The position numbers were made by a program, and so were the translations under genes. Below the pieces are notes generated by a model. That model worked only from the letters and a program-made list of their open reading frames with translations, made no database searches and was not told where the DNA came from. A stretch of DNA of 64,000 nucleotides from Bacillota bacterium (GTDB taxonomy: Bacteria; Bacillota; Clostridia; Acetivibrionales; DSM-1351). This document shows positions 35,938-44,502 of this stretch, one piece after another. The DNA is taken from contig JAEYTP010000142.1 in assembly GCA_023433945.1 (NCBI GenBank), positions 62,001-126,000 of the forward strand. Direction: 5' to 3'. How positions within the stretch are numbered: the stretch's first letter is position 1; the number at the start of each line of letters is the position of its first letter.

Positions 35938-37128
35938 ATGAACAATAGGGTTTCAAAGCAAGAGCTGGAAAGCAGAATTTCTAGATTAATAAATGAGCTC
36001 AATGACCAAGTAAAGAGTTGGGACACAGCAATCATTATTGATAAAATAAACCAATATTACTTTACCGGTACAATGCAGGACGGTATGTTGATAATTAGAA
36101 GGTCGGGTCAGCTTGCATACTTTGTCAGAAGAAGCATAGAACGGGCAAAACTTGAATGTCCACTCGATTGCATCCTATCAATGGATACATACAGGCAGGC
36201 GGCAAATATCATAGGGGCTGAATGTGGAATAACACTTATCGAAACTGAAAGAGTCACATTAGATATTTTAAATAGAATAAAGAAGCATTTTGATATGCAA
36301 GAAATCCTGCCCATTGATAGGCTTGTATTTGAAGTTAGAAGCATAAAGAGCAGTTATGAATTACAGCTAATGGAGCAAGCGGGTAGGCTTCATAATGATG
36401 TCTTTGTAAATGTAGTACCAACTTTACTAAAAGAGGGCATGAGTGAGTTGGAGCTATCCTCTAGACTATACTCAAAAATGCTTGAAATGGGGCATCATGG
36501 TGTGACGAGATTCTATATGTTTCAGACTGAGGTTTTTCCTGGTCAGGTTACGTTTGGAGATAATTCACTCTTTCCTACATATTATGATAGCCCGGGCGGT
36601 ATGGTTGGAATGAGTCCCGCAGCACCTGTTCTTGGAAGTAGGCAAAGAACGCTCAAAAAGGGTGATTTGGTATTTATAGATGTTGGATTTGGATTAGAAG
36701 GGTACAATACAGATAAAACACAGGTTTATTGTTATGGTGCACAGCCTCCAGAGGAAGCAGTCATTATCCATAAAAAGTGCCTTGAAATAGAGCATAAAAC
36801 AGCTGCATTGCTAAAACCGGGGAGTAGTCCTTCTGATATATACAATTCCATTGTAAGTGAGCTGGATTCAGACTTTATGACGAATTTTATGGGGTTTGGC
36901 AATAAAACGGTCAATTTTCTTGGGCATGGAATTGGTTTGCATATAGACGAGTTTCCCGTAATAGCGAACGGTTTTTCTAAACCGCTTAAGGAGAATATGG
37001 TTATAGCTATCGAGCCAAAGAAAGGCATCAGAGGGATAGGCATGGTTGGCTCTGAAAACACTTATGTAGTTACAAATGAAGGCGGCAGGTGTATTACTGG
37101 AGAGGGAAGAGAGATTATACAGGTATAA
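35938..37128 (+). CDS. M24 family metallopeptidase (Xaa-Pro aminopeptidase-like)
   Basis: 396 aa. A creatinase-like N-terminal domain (about 1-145) precedes the pita-bread peptidase domain. Metal ligands are visible: two Asp in FIDVGFGLEGYNTDKTQ, the His in FLGHGIGLHIDEFP, one Glu in AIEPKKGI and the last Glu in VGSENTYVV. Such enzymes remove the N-terminal residue before proline or act on related peptide bonds in the cytoplasm. ATG 35938 follows AAGGAGA, which is part of the 15-bp array. No signal peptide. The exact substrate is inferred. Confidence 0.9.
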   Translation: MNNRVSKQELESRISRLINELNDQVKSWDTAIIIDKINQYYFTGTMQDGMLIIRRSGQLAYFVRRSIERAKLECPLDCILSMDTYRQAANIIGAECGITLIETERVTLDILNRIKKHFDMQEILPIDRLVFEVRSIKSSYELQLMEQAGRLHNDVFVNVVPTLLKEGMSELELSSRLYSKMLEMGHHGVTRFYMFQTEVFPGQVTFGDNSLFPTYYDSPGGMVGMSPAAPVLGSRQRTLKKGDLVFIDVGFGLEGYNTDKTQVYCYGAQPPEEAVIIHKKCLEIEHKTAALLKPGSSPSDIYNSIVSELDSDFMTNFMGFGNKTVNFLGHGIGLHIDEFPVIANGFSKPLKENMVIAIEPKKGIRGIGMVGSENTYVVTNEGGRCITGEGREIIQV

Positions 37129-37209
37129 TAGAGAGTGCTTTCGACTAATTTGAAGATTTTTTGTGTTGAGCTAAATTAGCCAAGAGAAATTATGTCCCAG
37201 CATTTATTG

Positions 37210-37238
37210 TTGTTCACTGTCTTTTAGTAGGATATAAT
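37210..37238 (+). promoter_or_regulatory. Promoter of the retropepsin pair
   Basis: TTGTTC at 37210-37215, 17-nt spacer, TATAAT at 37233-37238, 34 nt before ATG 37273. The -10 is perfect, the -35 moderate. Confidence 0.6.
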
Positions 37239-37272
37239 AAAACTATAAATGAAATGTCAGGAGCTGGTGATT

Positions 37273-37518
37273 ATGAAATGGGATGAAGTAAGAACGTTAT
37301 ATCCGGACCGTTTTGTAAAATTTGAGATACTCGAATCCCACGTTGTTGACAACAAGGAATACGTGGACGATGTGGCTGTAATAAAGGCGATTGAAGATGG
37401 AAAAGTGGCTATGAAGGAGTTTATTACTTGTAAGGAAGGCCAATTTGTTTTCAGTACAAAAAATTCCAATGTAGTTATCGAATTAGTAAAACATGCAGGA
37501 ATAAGAAGGGACGTATAA
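37273..37518 (+). CDS. Small unknown protein next to a retropepsin-like protease
   Basis: 81 aa from ATG 37273 (AGGAG at 37259-37263 and GGTGA closer in); an ATG at 37249 has no ribosome site. Sequence MKWDEVRTLYPDRFVKFEILESH, then a mixed alpha/beta pattern ending in VIELVKHAGIRRDV. No known domain is recognised, and there is no signal or membrane segment. It ends one nucleotide before the protease gene, so the pair is translationally coupled. Its job may be as partner, inhibitor or adaptor of the protease, which is only an inference from linkage. Confidence 0.8.
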   Translation: MKWDEVRTLYPDRFVKFEILESHVVDNKEYVDDVAVIKAIEDGKVAMKEFITCKEGQFVFSTKNSNVVIELVKHAGIRRDV

Positions 37519-37519
37519 A

Positions 37520-37912
37520 ATGCAGGAACTTGATTACAAAGACGGATTATTATACGTTTCAATTCGATTAATGCATGGGGATAAGGAGATTGCAATTGAC
37601 AATGTAATTGTTGATACAGGAGCTGCGCATACAATAATGCTTTCAGATTATTTAGAAGAACTTGATGTAGAGCTGTCTGATACTGACGAATTAGTTAAGG
37701 CATCAGGATATGGAGGCATGGTTTACGGTGCAGTCCGAAAGAAAATGGATAGGATTAAGCTTGGCGGAATTACTATCGATAATATGAAAGTCGATTTTGG
37801 AGTAATAGACCCTCACGACAGAATTAACGGACTTCTGGGCCTGGATTTTTTAAAATCTACAAAAGCAGTTATTGACCTTGACAGTATGGTCATTTTTGAG
37901 AAAAAAGCATAA
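37520..37912 (+). CDS. Retropepsin-like aspartic protease
   Basis: 130 aa, one domain. The active-site motif NVIVDTGAAHTIM (DTGA) is at about residues 32-44. A late RINGLLGLDFL matches the hydrophobic-hydrophobic-G turn at the end of retroviral-type protease monomers. With only one DTG, it must act as a dimer, like other retropepsins. No membrane segment, so cytoplasmic. The cleaved substrate is unknown. ATG 37520 follows directly on the upstream small gene. A terminator follows at 37926. Confidence 0.85.
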   Translation: MQELDYKDGLLYVSIRLMHGDKEIAIDNVIVDTGAAHTIMLSDYLEELDVELSDTDELVKASGYGGMVYGAVRKKMDRIKLGGITIDNMKVDFGVIDPHDRINGLLGLDFLKSTKAVIDLDSMVIFEKKA

Positions 37913-37925
37913 ATACTAAAAGCAG

Positions 37926-37956
37926 AAGACCTTGGATGATTTCTAGAGGTCTTTTT
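37926..37956 (+). terminator. Terminator after the protease gene
   Basis: AAGACCT (37926-37932) and AGGTCTT (37947-37953) with a 14-nt loop, followed by further T residues to 37956. Confidence 0.85.
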
Positions 37957-38120
37957 AATTAAAAAATAATTGTAGTATTATCTCTGCTGTTCATTTTATT
38001 ATCAAAATATAATTATTTAAGTGTACTGGAATATATTTTTATAGCCTATACTAAAAATATCATAAAAAAGAGCCTATTTAATAAAATAGAAGTGGGATGC
38101 ATTATAATATAGGTGATTTT

Positions 38121-38909
38121 ATGATAAAGAATTTTAATAAACAGAATTTCAAGAGACTAAGTCTGACGAGTAGAACTAGAAAGATTGGCAATATATTTCT
38201 GATAATACTGGCAATCTTGGTAGTAGTAGGCTTTGGCGGAAAATCAATTGAAACAGTAGCAAATAAGAGACATTTGCCCATATATAGCGTAGAGACGAAG
38301 GAAAAGGTGGTGGCAATAACCTTTGACTGTGCTTGGGGAGCAGACGATATACCTAATATATTGGATACCTTGAAGCAGAGAAATGCGAAGGCCACCTTTT
38401 TTATTGTGGGGCAGTGGGGTGAGAAGTTTCCTAATGCAGTAAGGCTTATTGCTTCAAATGGCAGTGATGTAGCCAATCATGGATATGCACACCTCCGAAT
38501 GGCATCAATTTCAGCAAGCAAATGTAAAAGCGAGATTGAGCTGTGCAACCAAAAGCTAGAGGAGATTTCTGGCGTCAAGGTTAACCTTTTTAGACCTCCT
38601 TATGGTGATTACAACAATACCGTTATAGATACCTGTAATTCTCTTAACTGTTACCCGATCCAGTGGGACGTCGACAGCCTTGATTGGAAGAAGGAAATGT
38701 CAAAGCAGCAGATATTTGACAGAGTAACCACACGTGTCAAACCTGGTTCAATCATACTATTTCACAATGACACTCAGTATACAGCAGAGCTGCTACCAAA
38801 GATAATGGATGAGCTAATAGCAAAGGGCTATACCTTCAAGCCTGTTTCCGAGCTTATTATGAAGGACAATTATTATATTGATGATCAGGGAAGGCAGCAG
38901 AAGAAGTAG
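38121..38909 (+). CDS. PdaB-like polysaccharide deacetylase
   Basis: 262 aa from ATG 38121, with AGGTGA 5 nt upstream; ATG 38097 is crowded by its own leader. One membrane anchor (about 25-45) and a NodB domain of the PdaB subgroup: AITFDCAWGADDIP (Asp-rich first motif), FFIVGQWGEKFP, ANHGYAHLRM, RPPYGDYNN, DVDSLDW and IILFHND. PdaB-type proteins act on the peptidoglycan of the developing spore or on muramic lactam formation. The sporulation role is inferred from the subgroup and is less certain than the fold. Confidence 0.88.
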   Translation: MIKNFNKQNFKRLSLTSRTRKIGNIFLIILAILVVVGFGGKSIETVANKRHLPIYSVETKEKVVAITFDCAWGADDIPNILDTLKQRNAKATFFIVGQWGEKFPNAVRLIASNGSDVANHGYAHLRMASISASKCKSEIELCNQKLEEISGVKVNLFRPPYGDYNNTVIDTCNSLNCYPIQWDVDSLDWKKEMSKQQIFDRVTTRVKPGSIILFHNDTQYTAELLPKIMDELIAKGYTFKPVSELIMKDNYYIDDQGRQQKK

Positions 38910-38952
38910 ACTCTGTTGGGGATAGAAAAATTTGATATATATTATCTTTTCA

Positions 38953-38981
38953 TTGACACTTCTCAAAAAGTACCTAATAAT
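38953..38981 (+). promoter_or_regulatory. Promoter of the transglutaminase-like gene
   Basis: TTGACA at 38953-38958 and AATAAT at 38976-38981 with a 17-nt spacer, 60 nt before the start codon at 39041. Confidence 0.6.
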
Positions 38982-39040
38982 GAAATATGAAAATGATGGT
39001 TAAATATACATATTTAACTAATTTTTGAGGAGGTACAAAA

Positions 39041-39880
39041 ATGGATAAAATCCAAAAGGAGCATTATCTGAGGCAAACAAGCTATACAGACCCATTAGAA
39101 TATTCATACTTGTATGAAGGTATTCCAAACAACATTGCAGATATATGTAACTTAGTCAATCAGCAGTTAATACATCCAGCCAAATTGGGTCAGTACCCAG
39201 ATGTAATCCCTAATGAGAGTGAAATCTGGAATAATGAGCCTAAATCTGTATCTGAGATACTTAAGATACTTATAGAAAGGGACAAGGGTGGAATTTATAG
39301 CGATAAAGCACCTAAAGATAGGGTTATTGTTACATGCCGTGGCTTTACATTGCTATTAGTATCCATTTTACGATTTAAGGGTATACCTGCAAGAGCGAGG
39401 GCTGGATTTGCTCCATATATTATGAATAATGGTGTAAATATAGACCATTGGATATGTGAATACTGGGATGACACGAGAAATCAATGGATACTGTTAGATG
39501 CTGATTTTTTAAAGATTGATATCCCAAAGGAAGAATTCAAGTATGTTGCCAATGTGTATTTAGATGCATTAGAAGGGAGAATAAACCCTCTTGATTATGG
39601 ATGGGAGGAAAGCTGGGGAATGGCATATATAATTTCATATCTTAATATCGACTTACTATGTATTCTGTATGAAGAACCCTGGTACATTCCAAAAACTAAA
39701 TTAACCGAAGCTCTTAACTGGGAGCACAAGTCAGAGTTCATAAGTGCTGTGAAAAATCTGAATAACAAGGATATTGAACTTATAAAAACAATTGCTGAAC
39801 TACTTTCTGAACCTGATAATAACTTTATAGCATTGAAAGAAATAATAGCTCAAAACAATCAGCTTTTACCGATAAAATAG
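39041..39880 (+). CDS. Transglutaminase-like domain protein
   Basis: 279 aa, cytoplasmic (no signal). A papain-like core is visible: Cys in VIVTCRGFTLLLVSILRFKGIPARARAG (near 98), His in VNIDHWICEYWD (near 137) and Asp in WILLDADFL (near 154). This is the Cys-His-Asp arrangement of the bacterial transglutaminase-like superfamily, which includes proteases, amidases and cross-linking enzymes; the reaction cannot be named. AGGAGG precedes ATG 39041. It stands alone between its own promoter and a terminator. Confidence 0.88.
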   Translation: MDKIQKEHYLRQTSYTDPLEYSYLYEGIPNNIADICNLVNQQLIHPAKLGQYPDVIPNESEIWNNEPKSVSEILKILIERDKGGIYSDKAPKDRVIVTCRGFTLLLVSILRFKGIPARARAGFAPYIMNNGVNIDHWICEYWDDTRNQWILLDADFLKIDIPKEEFKYVANVYLDALEGRINPLDYGWEESWGMAYIISYLNIDLLCILYEEPWYIPKTKLTEALNWEHKSEFISAVKNLNNKDIELIKTIAELLSEPDNNFIALKEIIAQNNQLLPIK

Positions 39881-39897
39881 TAACTAGTTATAAAATT

Positions 39898-39930
39898 AAG
39901 CCGGAAGCCCCAATGCTCTCCGGCTTCTTT
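39898..39930 (+). terminator. Terminator after the transglutaminase-like gene
   Basis: AAGCCGGA (39898-39905) and TCCGGCTT (39919-39926) with a 13-nt loop, followed by CTTT. Stable GC-containing stem, short T-run. Confidence 0.8.
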
Positions 39931-39987
39931 ATGCTAATTAATGGCATAAGTGAATCTGTGAACCTGTATTATTCTTACAATTAATAG

Positions 39988-40041
39988 TTGACAAACATTT
40001 CTTACAAGTGTAGGATATAATTATCTTACACTTGTAAGAAA
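39988..40041 (+). promoter_or_regulatory. blaI promoter under a double BlaI-type operator
   Basis: TTGACA at 39988-39993 and a -10 region at 40011-40021 (TAGGAT with 17-nt spacing, then TATAAT). TTTCTTACAAGTGTA at 39998-40012 and its exact reverse complement at 40027-40041 form arms around the -10. Each arm contains its own TACANNTGTA dyad, the core recognised by BlaI/MecI repressors. The layout fits autorepression by two dimers. Confidence 0.85.
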
Positions 40042-40060
40042 TAAAACCAAGAGGAGCAAC

Positions 40061-40447
40061 TTGAATATGAAGGATTATCCTCAGATATCTGAAGCAGAGC
40101 TGGAAGTAATGAAGGTTTTGTGGGAATTAAAGCAAGCAACCAGCACCCAGATTGTAGATAAGCTTATAAATAACTTTGAATGGAAGCCAAAGACCATACA
40201 TACTCTTATTACTAGACTGGTTGCCAAACAAGCAGTTGTCGCCAATAAGATTGATGGCAAATCATATATGTACTATCCCAATATAAAAGAAGAAGACTAT
40301 AAGAACTACGCCAATGAGTCTTTTTTGCAAAAGCTGTATAGTGGCTCTATCAATATGATGCTTACCACCTTTATTAAGGAGAATCGACTATCAAAACAGG
40401 ATATTAGTGAACTCAGAAAACTTCTTGATGAGGATGAGGAGGTTTAG
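40061..40447 (+). CDS. blaI: BlaI/MecI/CopY-family transcriptional repressor
   Basis: 128 aa. The winged helix (ISEAELEVMKVLWELKQATSTQIVDKL, then WKPKTIHTLITRLVAK) and the helical dimerisation tail with SKQDISELRKLLDEDEE are typical. TTG 40061 fits GAGGAG five nucleotides upstream; ATG 40067 is the alternative. BlaI represses its own operon until it is cleaved or released by the linked M56 sensor protease, encoded 2 nt downstream. A matching double operator lies over its promoter. The inducer here is unknown and need not be a beta-lactam. Confidence 0.94.
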   Translation: MNMKDYPQISEAELEVMKVLWELKQATSTQIVDKLINNFEWKPKTIHTLITRLVAKQAVVANKIDGKSYMYYPNIKEEDYKNYANESFLQKLYSGSINMMLTTFIKENRLSKQDISELRKLLDEDEEV

Positions 40448-40449
40448 CA

Positions 40450-42705
40450 ATGGATATAGTTTTCAAGCTTATTTTCTGGACCTCAGTGTATGCCAGTTTA
40501 GTAGCAATTATCATTATTATTTCAAAGAAATTATTAAAGAATATCATAAGTCCTAGGTGGCATTATATCCTTTGGGTAATCCTTATTCTAAAGCTCTTAA
40601 TTCCATTTGGACCCGAAAGTAATATTAGTCTTTTTAATGCTGTACCTCAGCTGCAAAGCAGTAGCATGAGTAATGTGATTGATACGGTTACACCTATTGT
40701 AGGTATTCAAGAAAATACAACAGAAGCTTATACATTACCAGAAAGCTCCTTTTCTTATTTTGAGGCTCTTCAAAAAGCCGTTCCTTACATTTGGTTTGCA
40801 GGATTAATAATAATGATATGCTGGCTATTGATTGCAAATATACATTTACGGTATAAAATCAAAAAGACTTCTGCTCACGTACCGGACAGTGTTAAGGAGA
40901 TTTTTAATGAATGTAAGGCTACAATGGGAGTAAAAAGGAATATTACGCTAATTGTTCAAGATGCCATATCCTCTCCTGCCATTATAAATGTTTTTAAGCC
41001 CAAGGTACTGGTTACTTCAAAAATTGCAGAGCTAGATTATAAGGATATTTCATACATATTGTTGCATGAGTTGGCTCATTGTAAAAGAAATGATACTTTT
41101 GTAAATCAGGTTTTGGCTGTATTGCAGTGTATTCATTGGTTTAACCCTCTCATATGGTACTGCTTTAAACTAGTGAGACAAGATATGGAGCTTGCAACGG
41201 ATGAGAAGGTTTTAGAATCATTCGGGGATAGCTGCCAAAAGGACTATGGAAACGCTTTACTAAATGTTGTTGAAACGTATAAAAACAACAAGCTTTCACC
41301 CCGTTTAATTGGAATGGTAGATGACAGAAAAAACCTTGAGAAGCGTATCAAAATGATAAAGCTGAATATGCTGTTTAAAAGCAGAAAAAGGATAGTAGTG
41401 ACAATAGGAATAGCATGTGTCGTTACATTAAGTGTATTACTACTGACAAATGCTGTAGTAGATAACTCTACTGATGAAGCTGACGTAGCAGGTAGTTCTG
41501 GTATAACTGATAGCGCTAAAGGAACAGGTGAAGCTGACGTAGCTGTTAACTCAGGTGTAACTGACGCCTCTAAACGAACTAACAATGCTGAAGTGGCTAC
41601 CTTGGTTAATCCAGATAATAAGGATTTTCAGCTGACTATAAGCCCTGATAAATATTCTCCTGCCATGTCTAGCACACCGGGGATCAAATTTACACCAATG
41701 AACTCGGACAATAGTGTCAAATATGAGTGTTCTACTAATGAGGGGCAATTTCTTACATGGGATAATTCAATAATTACTCAGTTAGGTCAACAATGTGAGA
41801 TTAGAGCAGGAAAATCAATATACTGGACACCTATGTTATCTGATGCAACAGCAGGAGCTGAGATAGCGGTGACCATCAAAATGATAAAAGACGGCAAGAT
41901 GATATCACAAAAGCGGGTAATTATAGGGAAGGATGATGAAATTTTATATTCTGTTAAAGAAATAGAGAGTAGTGCTCTACACACCGAGCCTAGATCAATA
42001 GATGAGGCAGTATCACAGGCAATTAAGGCTAGAGGTAAAAAATATGCTACTGGGACGGTTGCAACAGAGGGGCATGTGATACTAAAAGTAGCAGAAAGCA
42101 AAGGAATAATTACTGCTTACACTGTTGCCAGTTGGGGATGGTTTTCTTTTGAAAATGGTATATTTACTAAAGTTAGTGGAAGTGGTAATATCCCTACTGT
42201 CATTAATTTTACAAAAGATGAAAACGGACAGTATTTCTTAAAGGAATATATAGAGCCCCAAGATGGAGCAAGGTATACTAAATCTTTAAAAGATATGTTT
42301 CCATCTGAGCTTCAAGATAAGTTGCATGATGATTATCCAGAAATAATACAGATGCAGGAACAACAGGCAAAAACGTACCTTGAAAGCATCGGAAGAACTG
42401 ATTGGGTAAGTTATAATATTAAAAAGAATACTTTGAATATTGATACAGAGGCCTCAAACAAATTGTTCTCAGAACTTACGAAGAATGATGAATTCCTGAA
42501 CAACTGTCCTTCATGGATAGGAACAAGAGAGGTAATAGAAGATGGAGAGAGCTTTGTTTATAGGACTTTACAGGACAAAAATGAAAAAGGGTACGACCGT
42601 GTGATATTTAGAAAGCTTAACAAGGCTGACAAAGTTATTGAGGAAAGAATATATACAATAAAAGGACATGAACCATTTTTAGAAGAGATCAAAGTGGATA
42701 AATAG
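40450..42705 (+). CDS. BlaR1/MecR1-like M56 metallopeptidase with non-PBP C-terminus
   Basis: 751 aa. Membrane helices at about 5-25, 35-55 and 110-130 precede the cytoplasmic zinc protease with HELAH at 206-210 and ELATDEKVL further on, and a last helix at about 315-340. The extracytoplasmic part holds a repeat linker (about 343-385) and about 360 residues without a penicillin-binding SxxK/SxN/KTG domain that I can see. It should sense an unknown signal outside and inactivate BlaI inside. GAGGAGG precedes ATG 40450, and a terminator follows. Confidence 0.88.
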   Translation: MDIVFKLIFWTSVYASLVAIIIIISKKLLKNIISPRWHYILWVILILKLLIPFGPESNISLFNAVPQLQSSSMSNVIDTVTPIVGIQENTTEAYTLPESSFSYFEALQKAVPYIWFAGLIIMICWLLIANIHLRYKIKKTSAHVPDSVKEIFNECKATMGVKRNITLIVQDAISSPAIINVFKPKVLVTSKIAELDYKDISYILLHELAHCKRNDTFVNQVLAVLQCIHWFNPLIWYCFKLVRQDMELATDEKVLESFGDSCQKDYGNALLNVVETYKNNKLSPRLIGMVDDRKNLEKRIKMIKLNMLFKSRKRIVVTIGIACVVTLSVLLLTNAVVDNSTDEADVAGSSGITDSAKGTGEADVAVNSGVTDASKRTNNAEVATLVNPDNKDFQLTISPDKYSPAMSSTPGIKFTPMNSDNSVKYECSTNEGQFLTWDNSIITQLGQQCEIRAGKSIYWTPMLSDATAGAEIAVTIKMIKDGKMISQKRVIIGKDDEILYSVKEIESSALHTEPRSIDEAVSQAIKARGKKYATGTVATEGHVILKVAESKGIITAYTVASWGWFSFENGIFTKVSGSGNIPTVINFTKDENGQYFLKEYIEPQDGARYTKSLKDMFPSELQDKLHDDYPEIIQMQEQQAKTYLESIGRTDWVSYNIKKNTLNIDTEASNKLFSELTKNDEFLNNCPSWIGTREVIEDGESFVYRTLQDKNEKGYDRVIFRKLNKADKVIEERIYTIKGHEPFLEEIKVDK
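41476..41598 (+). repeat. 54-bp in-frame repeat in the M56 protein linker
   Basis: GAAGCTGACGTAGC occurs at 41476 and again 54 nt later at 41530; a third weaker copy (GCTGAAGTGGCT) starts at 41587. In protein the unit reads EADVAGSSGITDSAKGTG and a variant, a Ser/Gly/Thr-rich linker next to the last membrane helix. Confidence 0.85.
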
Positions 42706-42756
42706 ACCTATGTGTTAAAAGAGTCATAAGCAGAGAGTTGGAAATTACATAAAATG

Positions 42757-42784
42757 AAAAAGCTTCCAAAAGGGAGCTTTTTTT
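42757..42784 (+). terminator. Terminator of the blaI operon
   Basis: AAAAGCTTCC pairs with GGGAGCTTTT (one G-T pair) over a short A loop, ending in T7. Confidence 0.88.
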
Positions 42785-42829
42785 GTTAATATTTGATTAT
42801 AAGATTAAAAAGAATTGGAGAGCGTATCA

Positions 42830-43213
42830 ATGAAAAGTTTTCTTTCGGGGTTGGCTTTATTTGTTTTGGGAGTTTTTCTTATTACACAGAATACAGTGGT
42901 CAGGACAGGTTTTAACCTTGGATTCTTGACAGGAGGGTACAATCCGCCTACTGGTGTATTATTGATACCCATATTAATAGGTATAATTATGCTCTTTGTT
43001 ATGGACAAACAAATATGGGGCTGGATAGTTATTTTTATAGGTATATGTATAATTCTACTCGGAATACTTATGGGATTGGAAATCCAATTCAAGCAAACCT
43101 CTCTCTTTGTAACAATACTAATGTACGGCAGTGCAGCTGCGGGTGCTGGGCTTATGATAAAAGGAGTTATTCAATCAAATAAAAAACCGCAGAATAATGA
43201 AGCAGATATATAG
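42830..43213 (+). CDS. Small four-helix membrane protein, unknown function
   Basis: 127 aa from ATG 42830 (GGAGAG at 42817-42822); TTG 42815 would lie before this ribosome site. About four hydrophobic segments, such as FLSGLALFVLGVFLITQNT, GVLLIPILIGIIMLFVM and IVIFIGICIILLGILMGLEI, with a short polar tail NKKPQNNEADI. I do not recognise a family. It follows the blaI operon terminator and has no tight partner. Confidence 0.8.
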   Translation: MKSFLSGLALFVLGVFLITQNTVVRTGFNLGFLTGGYNPPTGVLLIPILIGIIMLFVMDKQIWGWIVIFIGICIILLGILMGLEIQFKQTSLFVTILMYGSAAAGAGLMIKGVIQSNKKPQNNEADI

Positions 43214-43532
43214 ATGATACATAACAAAATGGCACTGGAAAAGTGAAACAATCTAAATTGAACATAACCTAATTGAACATAAGCTAAATGCAACAGATAT
43301 CTAAATAATAGCTCGCAAAGAATAAGTAACTTTGACGATAACAATTTCAAAATAGTATAATAGATTCATCTAGAGCTTAAACAGAATAAATAGAAGATAA
43401 AAATCAAGATATCTAGTAGAAAAAATCAATATATATAGCAGATATAAAGCAACATATAAACAATCACTTTTTTAGTGAGATAGTATGGCCAGCTTATTAT
43501 GACATTACTATCTATAGTTACAGGGGGATTCG
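43214..43532. other. Intergenic region before the radical SAM genes
   Basis: 319 bp. 43244-43310 carries a few degenerate units around CTAAATTGAACATAA. A promoter is visible at 43332-43361. A small TCACT/AGTGA hairpin sits at 43464-43478. No gene seen. Confidence 0.7.
43332..43361 (+). promoter_or_regulatory. Promoter of the radical SAM genes
   Basis: TTGACG at 43332-43337, 18-nt spacer, TATAAT at 43356-43361, giving a leader of about 165 nt before ATG 43533. Confidence 0.65.
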
Positions 43533-44435
43533 ATGAAACTAAACAATCTTGTAAGGTTTGGTATGTTTGGCATGAGCACCATCTTATTCAAGAGAAAAAA
43601 ACCTATTCTCGCTACCATTATTCTGACTGATAAATGTAATCTTAAATGCAAGCACTGTGCTGTAAACAATATAAATTGCACTATATACAGCTATGAAAAC
43701 ATTCGAAACGAAATGGAGCAGTTGTATAACAAGGGAATACGCATATTGTTCTTTTGTGGCGGTGAGACCTTTCTGTGGCAAGATGGCAAAAGAACACTAC
43801 GGGACCTTGTAATTGAAGCAAAAGAACTGGGTTTTCTCATAGTAAATGTAGTGACAAATGGAACCTTTGAGCTTGATCTGCCAGAGGCTGATTTGATACT
43901 CTTAAGCCTAGATGGTGCAAAGCTGCAGCATAATGCTATTCGTGGTGATACATATGATGAAATATTAAAAAATATTCGTAATGCTACTACCGATAATATC
44001 TGCCTCTATATGGCTATTAATAATATAAACAAAGATGATATTATTGAGGTTAGCAGCTTAGCCAGGGACGAAAAGAATATAAGGGCAGTGTCTTTTAATT
44101 TCCATACTCCTTATCCGGGCACGGAAGGGCTATCACTGTCAAGAGAAGAAAAAGTGCAATGCTGTAAGACCATTGAGGAGCTTATAAATAATAATTATCC
44201 TATATTTAATCTAAAAAGCGCTTTGAAGCATCTTCCGGATAATTCCTTCAAAACGCCCTGCCATCAGTGCCTTGTTGTAGAAAACGGCAAACAATATGTA
44301 TGTGGTCGGTGTGTTGAGATAGAAGGGTTATGCGATAAATGTGGCTACTTCTTTGCTGCCGAGTACTCTCTTGTTTTCAACGGAAATATCAGAGTAGCAT
44401 TTGATATGCTAAAAACCTATACAAGATTTATTTAA
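43533..44435 (+). CDS. Radical SAM protein with cysteine-rich C-terminus
   Basis: 300 aa. The CxxxCxxC iron-sulfur motif is at C35, C39 and C42 (LTDKCNLKCKHC). FFCGGETFLW provides the GGE SAM-binding motif. The C-terminal part has PCHQC, VCGRC and CDKCGYFF, probably ligands of one extra iron-sulfur cluster or a zinc site, as in SPASM/twitch-like enzymes but not a standard SPASM pattern. The reaction is unknown. AGGGGGA precedes ATG 43533. It is followed, after a repeat array, by a second radical SAM gene. Confidence 0.87.
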   Translation: MKLNNLVRFGMFGMSTILFKRKKPILATIILTDKCNLKCKHCAVNNINCTIYSYENIRNEMEQLYNKGIRILFFCGGETFLWQDGKRTLRDLVIEAKELGFLIVNVVTNGTFELDLPEADLILLSLDGAKLQHNAIRGDTYDEILKNIRNATTDNICLYMAINNINKDDIIEVSSLARDEKNIRAVSFNFHTPYPGTEGLSLSREEKVQCCKTIEELINNNYPIFNLKSALKHLPDNSFKTPCHQCLVVENGKQYVCGRCVEIEGLCDKCGYFFAAEYSLVFNGNIRVAFDMLKTYTRFI

Positions 44436-44502
44436 ACTATTCAGCAATCTTATTTCTAGTATCAAGTAATTAACGTACCAAGGACTTACTAATATATGAA
44501 GT

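Noticed and set aside
35732..35956. Minus-strand frame of 74 codons over the 15-bp array, giving a Val/Ile/Leu-rich peptide
   Set aside because: It has no ribosome site and its composition is a by-product of the repeat. The plus-strand frame has better start signals.
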